A stretch of 64,000 nucleotides of DNA, from contig JAAERN010000166.1 of the NCBI GenBank assembly GCA_024230295.1, forward strand, positions 1-64,000, read 5' to 3'. The number at the start of each line of letters is the position of its first letter. The first letter of the stretch is position 1. Shown here piece after piece: positions 19,101-28,399 of the stretch. The notes beneath the pieces were generated by a model. The model did no database searches. It had not been told where the DNA came from and saw only the letters and a list, made by a program, of their open reading frames with translations. Position numbers and translations under genes: made by a program. This DNA is from Planctomycetota bacterium (lineage in GTDB: Bacteria; Planctomycetota; Phycisphaerae; Phycisphaerales; SM1A02).

Positions 19101-20084
19101 CCGTTCCAAGTAGTCTGGTTGGACGATCGCGATCGTGATATGGCGCTCAATGAGATTGGAAAGATCGACGCCGAGAAGAATGCTGGCATCGAACGCTCAC
19201 AGTTTGTTTTTCGGGGCAATGTCCCCTCAGTGCTGTCAACAGATCGAGGCATTTCGGCCTTGGTTGCCGATGGAAAAGGCGACGCAACTACAGTGGATCT
19301 AGGCATCGTGCTCGGCGATCCCATCGCGATCAAGGGCCAGACCTCGTTCCAACTCCAGCCAAGAACCGGATGCAATGCAATGCTTGTCGGCCAGAATCCA
19401 GACGCCGCCAACGCAATTATGACTGCATCGCTCCTTCAGGCGGCAGCGACTCTGGAACCAACCGACTCTCCGGATTCGGAAGGTTTGATGGTATGGATCT
19501 TCGACGGATCGCCGCCCGATGCGATCTACGCGGGCCGGCTCACAGCGTTCGCGAACGATCTCCCACATCAAATCACCAGAGTGACCGCCAGAAACGCTGA
19601 TACCGAACTTCAGAGACTCGGAGAAATCCTCGCATCACGAAGCGATGGTGTTCGACAAGATCGTGCAACCATTCTGTTGCTTGGACTTGAGCCCAATCGA
19701 ATTTCATCAATACGTCCTGCAGAGGACGACTTCTCATTCTCCATGGATGAGAATGCCGCAGCCACACCAGATCGAGTCCTCGCAGATGTGCTTCGAGAAG
19801 GTCCCGTTGTTGGGATTCACTCGATGCTGTGGTTTGATGGCCTCAACAATGTCAACCGCGGTCTGAGCAGAGCGAGCCAGCGGGAGTTCGGCATCAAGAT
19901 TCTCTTCCAGATGAGTGCGAATGACTCGGGGCAGTTGATCGATTCAACCGCAGCGGCTGACTTGGGGCCGGGCCGAGCGATCCTCCACCGAGAGGAGACG
20001 GGCGTGATCGAGAAATTCCGCCCGTGGGCCATGCCCGATGACGAGTGGCTGGCAACGGTAGCGATGTCGATTCGCAGCCGATAA
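16200..20084 (+). CDS. FtsK/SpoIIIE-family (EccC/EssC-like) T7SS ATPase with three ATPase modules
   Basis: A 1294-residue protein likely to drive export of the WXG proteins. Residues 1-215 are largely coiled coil. Two adjacent membrane helices span about 218-237 and 238-257, and a second coiled coil covers about 265-425. Three similar modules follow. Module 1 has a degenerate P-loop (491-500), a YD at 526-527 and a Walker-B-like strand ending at D607. Module 2 has intact Walker A GRTGSGKS (759-766), VDF with D791, and Walker B LLIVDE (D866, E867). Module 3 has GQNPDAAN (1064-1071) in place of Walker A, FD at D1102 and a Walker-B-like strand ending at E1164 without the aspartate. EccC/EssC share this tandem layout. 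No FHA domain and no FtsK gamma DNA-binding domain is seen. A DNA translocase is the less likely alternative. Confidence 0.85.
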   Translation: MSNRSLIDLVEETLTASVVLLERTASECSTSNAELEAADSSCRMRAATETAAVRQQLAEAKETAKSTFESSAADLRRRWDATKQELDGQAQERKTVILDEATSIRSTAASKEAEASWLAETLYEADIEGTSGNLRHAQQVASESEWRQREVLEKAAKLRPRLRLPSRSTEEPKVHDGPELASEAEIQQRLDAADQLLSQVHGTVRDRILRRVGQYVGLLIPIAAGAVIGVLANAIAVSLSAGVALGFAIFIAVRLSLRSAARSKVLKAEQIACQGFELARRRCQIAEMKFQQQECESRQERDTRRSSAVDELGRQLDAAGPRTRRRLEKLQTHIDEALKAARAKRDSNMAKYQDELDHALKQAHTACDEKIQVIASQLEATLAAAQATRDAIWSDVAARWQACETTLTNNLAEIDRLQRVLAPEWPTWDGDWDDWTPPTTFNGDIGIGIIRCNFEKSLRLIADDPRLVWHGPKELSLPIALNFHGRGSLVVEHSEPQRGEAVYIAQALLARTLTTVPAGRIRLTLYDPVGIGQTFAGFMHLADHEEAGVLERVWTEPRHLEQKLADITEHMEKVIQTYLRNEYATIDEYNQAAGQIAEPYHILVLTDFPEGISEAAARRLASILASGPRCGVFACVLHDPARDLPQVLQDIDWKPHRIRLSGSKDGWSILSPALGDFSFAPDTPPADELLTAIVTRYGEACAGANSVEVPFDLVAPEKDDMWTRSSAVDLRVALGQSGATRFQELRLGRGTTQHALIAGRTGSGKSTLLHVLITNLAMWYSPEEVEFYLVDFKKGVEFQTYAIHKLPHAQVIAIESDREFGLSVLRRLDRELRRRGDLFRDAAVQDLPGWRSHSTDPMPRVLLIVDEFQEFFVNDDALAQEASLLLDRLVRQGRAFGMHVLMGSQTLDGAFSLARSTLGQMGVRVALQCSESDSYLILSDDNPAARLLRRPGDAIYNDAGGKIEGNSPFQVVWLDDRDRDMALNEIGKIDAEKNAGIERSQFVFRGNVPSVLSTDRGISALVADGKGDATTVDLGIVLGDPIAIKGQTSFQLQPRTGCNAMLVGQNPDAANAIMTASLLQAAATLEPTDSPDSEGLMVWIFDGSPPDAIYAGRLTAFANDLPHQITRVTARNADTELQRLGEILASRSDGVRQDRATILLLGLEPNRISSIRPAEDDFSFSMDENAAATPDRVLADVLREGPVVGIHSMLWFDGLNNVNRGLSRASQREFGIKILFQMSANDSGQLIDSTAAADLGPGRAILHREETGVIEKFRPWAMPDDEWLATVAMSIRSR

Positions 20085-20251
20085 CAGGCCTCATTGTGGG
20101 TCACACAGCCAGAAACCGAAAGAACAGTTACGGAATACCTGAAATGGCTCACATGCTGCGGTGGTATTCCCAATAGGTGTGGGGACGAAAGCCCACATTC
20201 AGGGCCCCCCGCAATCAGTTTGGTCCCTTTGAGACCAATGGAGACACACTC

Positions 20252-20437
20252 ATGTCCACCTACTCGCCCGAACCAACCGCCTCCCCAACCAAGACCATGC
20301 TGCTGCAGATTGGCTCCTCGTGGGCGGTTTGCACGCGAACGCCGGTCCCGGTCATTCTCGCACGATTCCCAAAGCGCCAGGAAGCTGCGCAATGGCAAAC
20401 GGATCATGAGAGTCGGATCAGCGTAAAGGCTGCCTGA
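20252..20437 (+). CDS. Small hypothetical protein downstream of the T7SS-like ATPase
   Basis: A possible 61-residue protein 167 bp after the ATPase gene. It starts at an ATG preceded by a weak purine stretch (GGAGAC, nine bases upstream). It has a Ser/Thr/Pro-rich N-terminus, one short hydrophobic stretch (MLLQIGSSWAV) and a basic C-terminal half, without recognised motifs. It may be an independent small gene or chance coding. The distance and the low-complexity start speak against strong confidence. Confidence 0.3.
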   Translation: MSTYSPEPTASPTKTMLLQIGSSWAVCTRTPVPVILARFPKRQEAAQWQTDHESRISVKAA

Positions 20438-20698
20438 GACCCTTCCCTGCTTGCCAAGGATGCCTTGCCTTGGTCTCACTCGCCTGCGGTACCCCCACAG
20501 TGGCCTGCGGGTCTTGGGGGCCTCGTTGACTCCCAGAAAGCACTGAGAACCAATCCAAGAACGGAAGCTCCTCCCGACTTGAAGATGTTGCATGGGATGC
20601 GCCGGACGCGGTTACACCGCCTCGGCAGGCGTCCCCTCAGTCTGTCTTGAGCAGCCTGCTAGACTCCCGAGTCCCCCGCTCCTCGGGGCGAACTCTCT
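20438..20698. other. Non-coding spacer with inverted repeats before the FlgI-like gene
   Basis: No gene is supported in this 261-bp stretch. It contains an inverted repeat CCAAGG (20454-20459) and CCTTGG (20468-20473), overlapped by CAAGG/CCTTG arms with a 3-nt loop at 20455-20467, which may end the preceding transcript. The promoter of the FlgI-like gene should lie in the distal half, but no convincing -35/-10 pair is visible. Confidence 0.4.
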
Positions 20699-22501
20699 AT
20701 GGCACGCTCGCACAGCCTCATCCTGACTCTACTTTCGCTCACAACGCTGGTCGTGGTGGGCTGCAGTTCCGTCGAACGTGCCAGACCGCGACCACAGGCC
20801 TCATCGACCATCCGGGATCTCGACGGCATGGAAACGACCAGCATCATGCGAGGGACCGTCGGAGCAGAGACGGTCATATTGGGCTGGGATGACAGCACCA
20901 GCCCAACCTACCGCCCCGTCCGCATTCGAGGCTACGGCCTCGTAGTCGGGCTGGAAGGTACGGGGTCTCGTGATGCACCCCCCAATGTCCGTGCTCACAT
21001 GCTCCAACTCATGGCTAGGCAGGGAATCGGAAGTGAACGCATCGGCTTCGGTGACATGTCACCCGAATCGATGCTTGATTCCCAGAACACAGCAATCGTC
21101 ATCGTGGAGGGCATCGTGCCGCCGGGCGCCGTTGGACGCCGCCGAACACCACCGAGCGCCTCTGGGCGAATGCCCGAAATGCTCCCAGGGACCACCTTTG
21201 ATGTCCATGTGCACGCCGACCCACGAACGGGAACTACGAGCCTCGAAGGTGGCCGGTTGTATACGACGGACATGAGCCCCGGACCATTGCTCACCGGTGA
21301 TAGACAGGCTCGTGTTCTCGGTCAATCAGCAGGTCCGATCTTCCTCAATCCGTTCCTCGAGCGCGAGGACGTCTCGGCGGGCGACATCAACACGCTTCAC
21401 GGCCGCATTCTCAACGGCGGGCAGGTACTCGAAGACATGCCGCTCAAGTTGAGGATGATCAACCCGAGCCACTCCCGAGTACGGGTCATCCAGGACGCCA
21501 TCAATCGCCGCTTCCCTCTTGAACGTGGGCAAGCCCGACCAACTGCTCACGCAGTCAATGACGCCGCCATTGAGCTTACAGTCCCGCCGTCGATGCGAGA
21601 GAAGCCAAATGACTTCGTGCACATCGCTCAGCACGTCACGCTACGACAGATTGACACGGATCGCGTAGCAAACACAATCCGACGGTCGTTACAACGAGAT
21701 CCCTCCCATGCTGCGTCCGCATACTGGCGATGGGTTGCGATGGGACCACAGGCACTTCCAATGGTACGGAAGATGTATGACTACCCGGAAGCCCTTCCTC
21801 GGCTGGCAGCCCTTCGAGCCGGTGCGGAACTTGGCGACGCGATTGCGGCTGAGTCACTCCGCGATATGCTTGCCAGCGGCACGCTCGCATCTCGGCTGGA
21901 AGCGACAACGCTCTTGGCAAAGTTGCCATCTGACCCTCGAACGGAGGACGTACTTCGATCGGCGCTTAATGATGAAAACGTCGAAGTCCGCCTCCGAGCC
22001 TACGAGGCGCTTGAGCAACTCCGGTCTACCGCCGTGCACCGCCATCTGGTTCCCGGTCGATTCGAACTTCACCAAGTCGCATCCGCCTTTCCCGCTATCT
22101 ACGTGACACAAGCCCGCGCTCCTCGCATCGTCGTACTCGGCGAAGACGTGCCGATTGAACGGCCAATGACGCTTGGTCTATGGGACAACCAGTTGCTCAT
22201 GCGACAGTCCTCCGACGGCGGCCGCATCGAAATCTTTCACCGCGTCCACGCCGACGGGCCGCCAGAGGTCAATCAGATCACGCCAACACTTCGAGAGATG
22301 ATCCTGCTCCTTGGGCACGCGCCGTCTGTCGAAGATCCGACTCCCGGCCTCGGCCTGACCTACAGCAAAGTGGTTGGCGTCCTTCATGCGCTCTGGAAAC
22401 GCCAGTATGTGGCCGCGGACTTCAAGGCTCAGCAGGATCGAATTCTCGCAGAACTCCGCCGCGCAGCCACCACCAGTGACTATCAGCCACGCCCCGAATA
22501 G
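20699..22501 (+). CDS. FlgI-like (P-ring fold) lipoprotein with HEAT-like repeats
   Basis: A 600-residue exported lipoprotein with lipobox LVVVGC. The N-terminal half carries FlgI hallmarks: GYGLVVGLEGTG, a TAIVIVEGIVPPGA segment, and DVHVHADPRTGTTSLEGGRL, which corresponds to the D-V-x-V-x-x-x-x-D-A-x-S-L-x-G-G pattern of flagellar P-ring proteins. Residues of about 340-450 are helical repeats of HEAT type (segments such as LASRLEATTLLAKLPSDPR followed by a similar one). No other flagellar gene is present in the window. The protein probably forms or decorates an envelope ring or assembly unrelated to the flagellum, which is inference; FlgI-domain lipoproteins of unknown role are known from planctomycetes. 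Confidence 0.7.
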   Translation: MARSHSLILTLLSLTTLVVVGCSSVERARPRPQASSTIRDLDGMETTSIMRGTVGAETVILGWDDSTSPTYRPVRIRGYGLVVGLEGTGSRDAPPNVRAHMLQLMARQGIGSERIGFGDMSPESMLDSQNTAIVIVEGIVPPGAVGRRRTPPSASGRMPEMLPGTTFDVHVHADPRTGTTSLEGGRLYTTDMSPGPLLTGDRQARVLGQSAGPIFLNPFLEREDVSAGDINTLHGRILNGGQVLEDMPLKLRMINPSHSRVRVIQDAINRRFPLERGQARPTAHAVNDAAIELTVPPSMREKPNDFVHIAQHVTLRQIDTDRVANTIRRSLQRDPSHAASAYWRWVAMGPQALPMVRKMYDYPEALPRLAALRAGAELGDAIAAESLRDMLASGTLASRLEATTLLAKLPSDPRTEDVLRSALNDENVEVRLRAYEALEQLRSTAVHRHLVPGRFELHQVASAFPAIYVTQARAPRIVVLGEDVPIERPMTLGLWDNQLLMRQSSDGGRIEIFHRVHADGPPEVNQITPTLREMILLLGHAPSVEDPTPGLGLTYSKVVGVLHALWKRQYVAADFKAQQDRILAELRRAATTSDYQPRPE

Positions 22502-22528
22502 TCCGCTGAGCCCCATGTAATCCCCCCT

Positions 22529-22592
22529 CCCAAGGACAATCGTGGGCACTCCCCGCCGACCTCCTTGGGGGTGCCTGCCACCCTCGCAGGCA
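22529..22592 (+). terminator. Hairpin pair downstream of the FlgI-like gene
   Basis: Two stem-loops lie directly behind the stop codon at 22501. CCCAAGGA (22529-22536) pairs with TCCTTGGG (22562-22569). TGCCTGC (22572-22578) pairs perfectly with GCAGGCA (22586-22592) around a 7-nt loop. There is no U-tract, so termination by structure alone is uncertain. The remaining bases up to the SMC start at 22787 hold no recognised gene. Confidence 0.4.
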
Positions 22593-22786
22593 GCGAGACC
22601 ATCTCTAATGCCGCTTACACCTTTGAAATCCGGGCTTGCACCACGAAAAACGCTGATTCTGGCGTATCAAACCGCCCTCGGACGACATATAGTGCGGGCA
22701 TCGGCGACGGGTGCTCGCCGGAGCCACTTTGATCGGGGACCCGTTCAGGACGGACGGGATCTGGACACGGAGGTCCAACACAGCCA

Positions 22787-25700
22787 ATGCGTCTGACCAA
22801 CGTCACAGTTTCAGGATTCAAGTCCTTCGCCGACACCGTCGACTTTCAATTCGACGAGCCCAAGGTGGGCATTGTTGGACCGAATGGCTGCGGCAAATCC
22901 AACGTCGTGGATGCCGTCAAGTGGGTCCTGGGTGAACGATCCGCCAAGAGCCTGCGTGGCGGTGCCATGCTGGATGTCATTTTTGCTGGTTCAGCGGGAC
23001 GCAAGCCCATTGGAATGGCATCGGTCACGCTCACCTTCGACAACCCCGTCGTTGATCCGACAGTGACAATTGCGGCTGGTCGCCGAGGCCTTTCAATCGA
23101 CACAGACCAGGTTGCCGTCGGAAGGCGTCTCTACCGAGACGGCCGGAGCGAATACATCATCAATGACCGCAAGGTGCGGCTGAAGGATGTTAAGGATCTC
23201 TTCCTCGACACCGGGATCGGCAATGCCGCCTATTGCATCATCGAGCAGGGGCGAGTCTCAGCAATGCTGCAGGCAAGTCCGATCGAACGACGCACTATTC
23301 TTGAGGAAGCTGCAGGCGTCGCCAAGTTCAAAGTGCGACGTGTTGAGTCCCAGCGAAAACTTGAGCGAACCGAGATCAACTTGGTTCGGGTACGAGAGCA
23401 GCTTGAGAACACAGAACGGCGGCTTCGGCTTGTTCGAGGCCAGGCCCGCAAAGCCAAGACCTTCCAAGAGCTCGACTCTCGATATCGCGAGCTTCGACAC
23501 GATCTCGTCTTTAATCAATTCGACGAGTTGCAAGACCGACTCATCGGACTGACAAGCCGCCTCGCGGACCTTTCGAACCAGCGTACCGAACTTCAAGAAA
23601 CGCTCGTGGCGCTTGAGGACGCGCAGCAAGACGCTGACATCCACCGACACGAGGCCATGGACACACGAGTGGCGCTCGAGCGTCTCGTCAGCGAGCAGGA
23701 AGCAGTTGCCACCCACGCACTCCAGCAGATGGAGTTCATTTCGCAGCAGCGGCAAGACGCATCCGACCAGATCAAGACCGATCGGGAGACATTGGTTGAG
23801 ATCGACCGCAGATCCGCTGATCTCGCCGATGAACTCCAGCGTGTATCCAATGAATCCACGTCGCTTGAAGCCCAATTGGCGGCCTCAGAGACGCGATTGG
23901 CACAATTAGCGGAAACAGTTTCAACGACCAGACGCGAGGTCGAAGCTGCCTCAATATCGCTTCGAGAAGCAAGACGGAGTCAGGCGGACATTGCCGAACG
24001 ACAGGCTGCCGCCCAGTCCGATCACTCCGCAACCGCCGAGCGGCTGCTCAGCATTGACGAACAACTCGGCCGAGTCGAACCGAGGATCGAAACTGTCACC
24101 GAAGAGTTGACCGCGATCGAGCAGCGGAAGATCTCCCACCACGAGTCTCTGGACCGGGTCAGATCAATGGTTGGGGAAGCCGAACAGAATCTCCGCCGCC
24201 ATGACGACGACGCCACCGACCTTGGTAAACGCCACGACACTATTGCCGATGCTCTGGCCGACGTGCGGCACGACCGAGCCAGTGACGGTTCCAGATTGCA
24301 CCTCCTTGTGGAAATGCAACATGCCCACGAGGGTCTTGGCGATGATGTGAAACGGGCACTCGATGATTCCGGACAAGACATCATCGGCGTTCTCGGAGAC
24401 TGCGTTCACACTTCGAGAGAGTGGGCGAACCTGATTGAAACCGTACTTGGCCGCGATGTCGAAGTCGTGATTGCACGCGATGAGACAGCCACGACAGGGC
24501 TCGTCGACTGGTGCCGTGAACAAAAGGTTTCCCTCGTCTGCGCTGTCGGCGGCGTGAATGATGCAGTTCCCAACAGAACACCGCTCCCACCCGGACTTGA
24601 CGACGTTCAACATGCACTCGATCTGGTCGAGGTTCGTCCCGAAGCTCGTGGTATTGCCACGCAATTGCTCGGACACACCGCAATTGTCCCTACATTTGAA
24701 CAGGCGCTCCATCTTTCCCGAGCATCAATGCGAGACTGGCGACTCGCTGCACGAAGCGGCGAAGTCATCGAGCCAGATGGGCGTATTCGCATCGGGCAAC
24801 CAGCGGCGGCCGGATGGATCTCCCGACGCATGGAGATGGAGGATCTGGAGGCCTCGGTCTGTGCCTTCGATGTTCGCATCGCAGGACTCGAGCGGGATCT
24901 TGACGGACTCAAGACGGCTTCGTCCGAAGCAGATCGCCGCCGCCGAGAAGCTGCCGATGCACTCCAGCAAGCAAGCAATCAATTCGTAGATCTGGAGTAC
25001 GGGCTTCAGGGCATCGGCAATGAACTCACTCGCCTCCAACACGAGCGGTCGGAAATCGAAGACGAGCGACGCGACCTCCAAGTACGGCGTGCAGATCTCT
25101 CTGCAAAGCGAGATATCCTTGAGGCAGAGGCCAATCGCTTGGGTCGAGCTCTTGCAGAAGCAGAAGTCGGAGTCTCGGATCTCGAACAGAGTTCGGAGCA
25201 ACACAGCAACACGCTGCACGAAGCCCAAGAGTCACTCGCCGCTGCCCGAGTAGACAGCGGCCGGCTTGCCGAACAGCATCAGTCAACTCAACGGTCACGT
25301 CGACATCTGGATGCCGCAATCGATGCCGAAGAAGACCGCCAACGCTCTACCCGTTCGCAGATAGCTCGGCGGTCCGCACAACTCGACCAATACGATGCTG
25401 GCATTGAGAAAGCCAACGGTCTGGTTGACTCAAGCCGGAGGGCTGCGGAAGAAGCTTCTCGACGCAAAGAAGCAACATCAGAAGCCGTCGAAAAGGCAGA
25501 GGCGGTGCTTGCCGAAGCCCGACAGTCCTTGGAAACAGCCCGCAAGAAGAGTTCCATCCTCGAACGAGATCACCATGCATTGGAACTGACTCGTCGCGAA
25601 ACCGAGGTGAATCGAGAGAACCTCGAAGACCGTACGCTCGATGAACTCGAAATTGATCTCTCGGCCGAGTACCCCGGGTGGAAGTCGAACTCGCCAGAAC

Positions 25701-26482
25701 TCAATGTCGATAGAGAAGCGGCCCATGCCGAAGTATTGGAACTCCGTGACCAAATCAAAGCCCTCGGCAATGTCAATATTGACTCGATCGAAGAAGAACA
25801 ACACCTTGAGGCACGCAACGAAGGCCTCATTGAGCAAGTCGCTGATATCGATCACGCCCGGGAACAACTCGAAGCACTGATCAAAGAACTCGAAGTAGCC
25901 AGCCGCACGCGGTTTGAAGACACGTTTGCCTCGGTCCGAGAGCACTTTGCGGGTTCCTCCGGCCTCTTCCGGCAGCTCTTCGGAGGCGGCAACGCGGACT
26001 TGTACCTCGTCCCTGACGAGGATGGCGCAGTCGACATGCTGGAGTCTGGCATCGAGATCAAGGCCAAGCCTCCAGGGAAAGAGCCACGCGTTATCAGCCA
26101 ACTCTCCGGCGGCGAGAAAACAATGACGGCCGTCGCGCTACTGCTCGCGATCTTCAAGTCGCGTCCTGCCCCGTTCTGCATCCTCGACGAGGTCGATGCG
26201 GCGCTTGATGATGCCAACGTCAGCCGATTCTGCAGCACACTGGATCAGTTCCTTGGACGCAGCCACTTCATTGTCATCACCCATAACAAACAGACGATGC
26301 TCGCCTGCGATCGACTCTATGGCGTCACGCAACCCGAACGTGGCGTATCCAAGCGAGTCACCGTCCGGGTTGATGAGGTCGGAGATGACGGTCGAATCAG
26401 CACTGCAGCAACGGCTCGTGCCAGCGAAGAGCCTGAGCCGCCGATTGTGAAGACGGTCGATCAGTCTGCCGCAGTAGTCTGA
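22787..26482 (+). CDS. smc: Chromosome segregation/condensation protein SMC
   Basis: A 1231-residue SMC ATPase of standard architecture. It has an N-terminal head with Walker A GPNGCGKS (31-38), a long coiled coil, a hinge around residues 520-680 and a returning coiled coil. The C-terminal head carries the signature LSGGE (from 1106) and Walker [12 protein letters not shown] (D1134, E1135). Together with ScpA/ScpB, SMC compacts and segregates the chromosome. The C-terminus extends about 60 residues beyond the last core motif and is rich in Ala and Glu. The gene stands alone between a hairpin-containing spacer and a convergent hydrolase gene. Confidence 0.96.
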   Translation: MRLTNVTVSGFKSFADTVDFQFDEPKVGIVGPNGCGKSNVVDAVKWVLGERSAKSLRGGAMLDVIFAGSAGRKPIGMASVTLTFDNPVVDPTVTIAAGRRGLSIDTDQVAVGRRLYRDGRSEYIINDRKVRLKDVKDLFLDTGIGNAAYCIIEQGRVSAMLQASPIERRTILEEAAGVAKFKVRRVESQRKLERTEINLVRVREQLENTERRLRLVRGQARKAKTFQELDSRYRELRHDLVFNQFDELQDRLIGLTSRLADLSNQRTELQETLVALEDAQQDADIHRHEAMDTRVALERLVSEQEAVATHALQQMEFISQQRQDASDQIKTDRETLVEIDRRSADLADELQRVSNESTSLEAQLAASETRLAQLAETVSTTRREVEAASISLREARRSQADIAERQAAAQSDHSATAERLLSIDEQLGRVEPRIETVTEELTAIEQRKISHHESLDRVRSMVGEAEQNLRRHDDDATDLGKRHDTIADALADVRHDRASDGSRLHLLVEMQHAHEGLGDDVKRALDDSGQDIIGVLGDCVHTSREWANLIETVLGRDVEVVIARDETATTGLVDWCREQKVSLVCAVGGVNDAVPNRTPLPPGLDDVQHALDLVEVRPEARGIATQLLGHTAIVPTFEQALHLSRASMRDWRLAARSGEVIEPDGRIRIGQPAAAGWISRRMEMEDLEASVCAFDVRIAGLERDLDGLKTASSEADRRRREAADALQQASNQFVDLEYGLQGIGNELTRLQHERSEIEDERRDLQVRRADLSAKRDILEAEANRLGRALAEAEVGVSDLEQSSEQHSNTLHEAQESLAAARVDSGRLAEQHQSTQRSRRHLDAAIDAEEDRQRSTRSQIARRSAQLDQYDAGIEKANGLVDSSRRAAEEASRRKEATSEAVEKAEAVLAEARQSLETARKKSSILERDHHALELTRRETEVNRENLEDRTLDELEIDLSAEYPGWKSNSPELNVDREAAHAEVLELRDQIKALGNVNIDSIEEEQHLEARNEGLIEQVADIDHAREQLEALIKELEVASRTRFEDTFASVREHFAGSSGLFRQLFGGGNADLYLVPDEDGAVDMLESGIEIKAKPPGKEPRVISQLSGGEKTMTAVALLLAIFKSRPAPFCILDEVDAALDDANVSRFCSTLDQFLGRSHFIVITHNKQTMLACDRLYGVTQPERGVSKRVTVRVDEVGDDGRISTAATARASEEPEPPIVKTVDQSAAVV

Positions 26483-26507
26483 CTCGTCCGCTGAGTTCGG
26501 GCCACCG

Positions 26508-27359
26508 TCACTGCACCCACTCGTCAAGCCACTCAGAGCTGGCCCTCAAGACCTCCGCAAGTTGCGGCGATGGTGCCGCGTCGATCGGAAACGGGTTGGG
26601 CGTATTGAAAACATGATCTCCGTCTGGAACCACGTGTACTCGGACCTTACTCGGATTCGCGTGCGCGATCGTAACAGCGTCACTTGCAGGAACCGTGGGG
26701 TCCTCGGATCCGTGAATCACCCCGACCGGACACGTGATCGCCCCAACCTGACGCAGCAGATCGTGGCCCGCAGGGTCATCGAGTTGCTCCTGTAACCACC
26801 CAGCCCCGACATGCAGCGTCTGGCCGGTTCTCGAAGAAGGTGTTTCCAACCGGCCGCCCTTGAGCATGGCGGTTTCCTCGGCCTCGCTCATACGGCAAAG
26901 AGAGGCGGGACTAGAGAGCGAGATGACTCCCGTCACGGGGCCGAATGCTTCCTCGCGTCCATGGCGACCCGCTGCGAGCAGACTCGTCGCGCCCCCACGA
27001 CTATGTCCAAACAGAACAGCTCCGCATCCTTGACCAGCGAGCTTCCCACGATCGATTGCCTTCAAGAGTTCCACGATGTCTTCGACCCCGCGGCTCCACG
27101 TATCCCGAACGAATACGTGGTCGTCGAAGTCACCATGACCATGATCCATTCCAGAGTGCGAGAGATTGACGCGGTGCACGACATGCCCGGCCTCCGCGAA
27201 CTTCGCAGCAAGCCAAGGAAACATCCCGTACTCCTTGTACCCCTTGAAGCCGTGGACCACCAGCAGAACAGCCCGAGGATCACCGACCGGAAGGTGTGTA
27301 CTGCCGTGAATCGGAAGGCCCTTGCTCCCCGGGATTTCCCAGTCCGTCACAGTGATCAT
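26508..27359 (-). CDS. Alpha/beta hydrolase (dienelactone hydrolase/esterase-like)
   Basis: A 283-residue alpha/beta hydrolase. The oxyanion-hole motif VVHGFKG, the nucleophile elbow GHSRGG, the acid in HGSEDPTVP and the late histidine in DGDHVF complete a Ser-Asp-His triad. The substrate cannot be told from the sequence; esterases and acyl-peptidases of the BAAT/abhydrolase group look like this. No signal peptide is present, so it is cytoplasmic. Its ATG overlaps the stop of the upstream dehydrogenase gene by four bases, so both come from one transcript. Confidence 0.85.
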   Translation of the reverse strand: MITVTDWEIPGSKGLPIHGSTHLPVGDPRAVLLVVHGFKGYKEYGMFPWLAAKFAEAGHVVHRVNLSHSGMDHGHGDFDDHVFVRDTWSRGVEDIVELLKAIDRGKLAGQGCGAVLFGHSRGGATSLLAAGRHGREEAFGPVTGVISLSSPASLCRMSEAEETAMLKGGRLETPSSRTGQTLHVGAGWLQEQLDDPAGHDLLRQVGAITCPVGVIHGSEDPTVPASDAVTIAHANPSKVRVHVVPDGDHVFNTPNPFPIDAAPSPQLAEVLRASSEWLDEWVQ

Positions 27360-28399
27360 GCCTGAACCGCCAGATGATCGACCACTGCCTGCGAGAACTC
27401 CTTCGTTCCGAGTGTGCCGCCCAGATCACGCGTCTTGTGCCCCGCCATAAGGCATGCGTTGTACGCATCACGAATTCGATCCGCGACGAGCGTGCACTGA
27501 TCGTCCCCGGTAGCACTCGCAAGATGCCGCAACATCATGACGCCACTCATGATTATCGCCAAGGGATTCGCAACACCCTGACCAGCGATGTCCGGAGCTG
27601 ATCCATGCACTGCTTCAAATACTGCAGCATGATCGCAACCATAGTTGGCCCCGGGTGTCACACCGAGGCCTCCCACCAATCCAGCACAAAGATCGCTCAT
27701 CACGTCGCCGTAGAGATTTTCGCACAGCAGAACATCGAAGTCCTCTGGGCGCTGCACAATACGCATGCTTCCCGCATCAATAATGAGTTCTTCATACTGA
27801 ATGCGATCCTCGTAGTTTCGAGCCTCTTCGCGGCAACAGTGCACGAACAGACCGTCACCGAGTTTCATAATGTTGGCCTTGTGCAGCACCGTCACTTTGC
27901 GTCGGCCCCGAGTGACGGCGTAATCAAGCGCAAAGCGGGCGATTCGACGGCTGGCCTCCTCTGTCACGACCTTGAGGCTCGTCACAACGCCCTTGGTGAT
28001 TTGGTTCTCAATGCCCGCGTAGAGCCCTTCTGTATTCTCTCGGACGATGACAATGTCGACACCAGGGTCACTGAAACGGGTCTGAACCCCTTCGAGACTC
28101 CGCACCGGCCGAACAGCACCGAATAGATTCAGTCGCTTTCGAAGTGCCACGTTGACCGAAGTAAAGCCCTTCCCGATCGGCGTCGTACACGGCCCCTTCA
28201 ACGCCACACGGTGTGCGAGCACGGCCTCGACCGTCGCATCGGGCAGGGTCTCCTTCGAGCCCTGCTCAACCGCTGCGAGCCCGGCGTGATGAATATGCCA
28301 GTCGATCTGCGCCCCCGCCTGTTCAAGTACAAACCGTGCAGCGATCGTAACTTCGGGGCCGATCCCGTCGCCGGGGATGAGAACTGCTGAGTGCCTCAT
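27356..28399 (-). CDS. NAD-dependent isocitrate dehydrogenase-family enzyme
   Basis: A 347-residue member of the isocitrate/isopropylmalate dehydrogenase family. The N-terminal IPGDGIGPEV, the RENTEGLYAGIEN segment with substrate-binding arginine, the DVLLCENLYGDVMSDLCAGL metal-binding segment, and HGSAPDIAGQGVANP are all present. The NTEGLYAGIE version and the short length fit the NAD-type isocitrate or homoisocitrate dehydrogenases better than LeuB. Oxidation of isocitrate to 2-oxoglutarate in the citric acid cycle is therefore the first guess. The product's exact substrate needs the full specificity loop comparison. The start at 28399 lies 111 bp from a divergent oxidoreductase gene. Confidence 0.85.
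   Translation of the reverse strand: MRHSAVLIPGDGIGPEVTIAARFVLEQAGAQIDWHIHHAGLAAVEQGSKETLPDATVEAVLAHRVALKGPCTTPIGKGFTSVNVALRKRLNLFGAVRPVRSLEGVQTRFSDPGVDIVIVRENTEGLYAGIENQITKGVVTSLKVVTEEASRRIARFALDYAVTRGRRKVTVLHKANIMKLGDGLFVHCCREEARNYEDRIQYEELIIDAGSMRIVQRPEDFDVLLCENLYGDVMSDLCAGLVGGLGVTPGANYGCDHAAVFEAVHGSAPDIAGQGVANPLAIIMSGVMMLRHLASATGDDQCTLVADRIRDAYNACLMAGHKTRDLGGTLGTKEFSQAVVDHLAVQA

Noticed and set aside
16200-20084. Chromosome translocase FtsK as identity
   Set aside because: No four-helix N-terminal membrane domain and no gamma winged-helix domain is visible, and the neighbours are WXG-type genes.
19817-20593. 258-codon open frame on the - strand
   Set aside because: It is antisense to the end of the T7SS-like ATPase and runs into the spacer; no motif or start signal supports it.
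20438-20698. Possible structured RNA or riboswitch
   Set aside because: Short inverted repeats exist, but no known tRNA, SRP RNA or riboswitch consensus could be recognised by eye.
22787-26482. RecN or Rad50 as alternative identity of the SMC gene
   Set aside because: Length, central hinge and the LSGGE and [11 protein letters not shown] head motifs fit SMC.
26811-27365. 184-codon open frame on the + strand
   Set aside because: Antisense to the alpha/beta hydrolase, whose catalytic motifs are complete.
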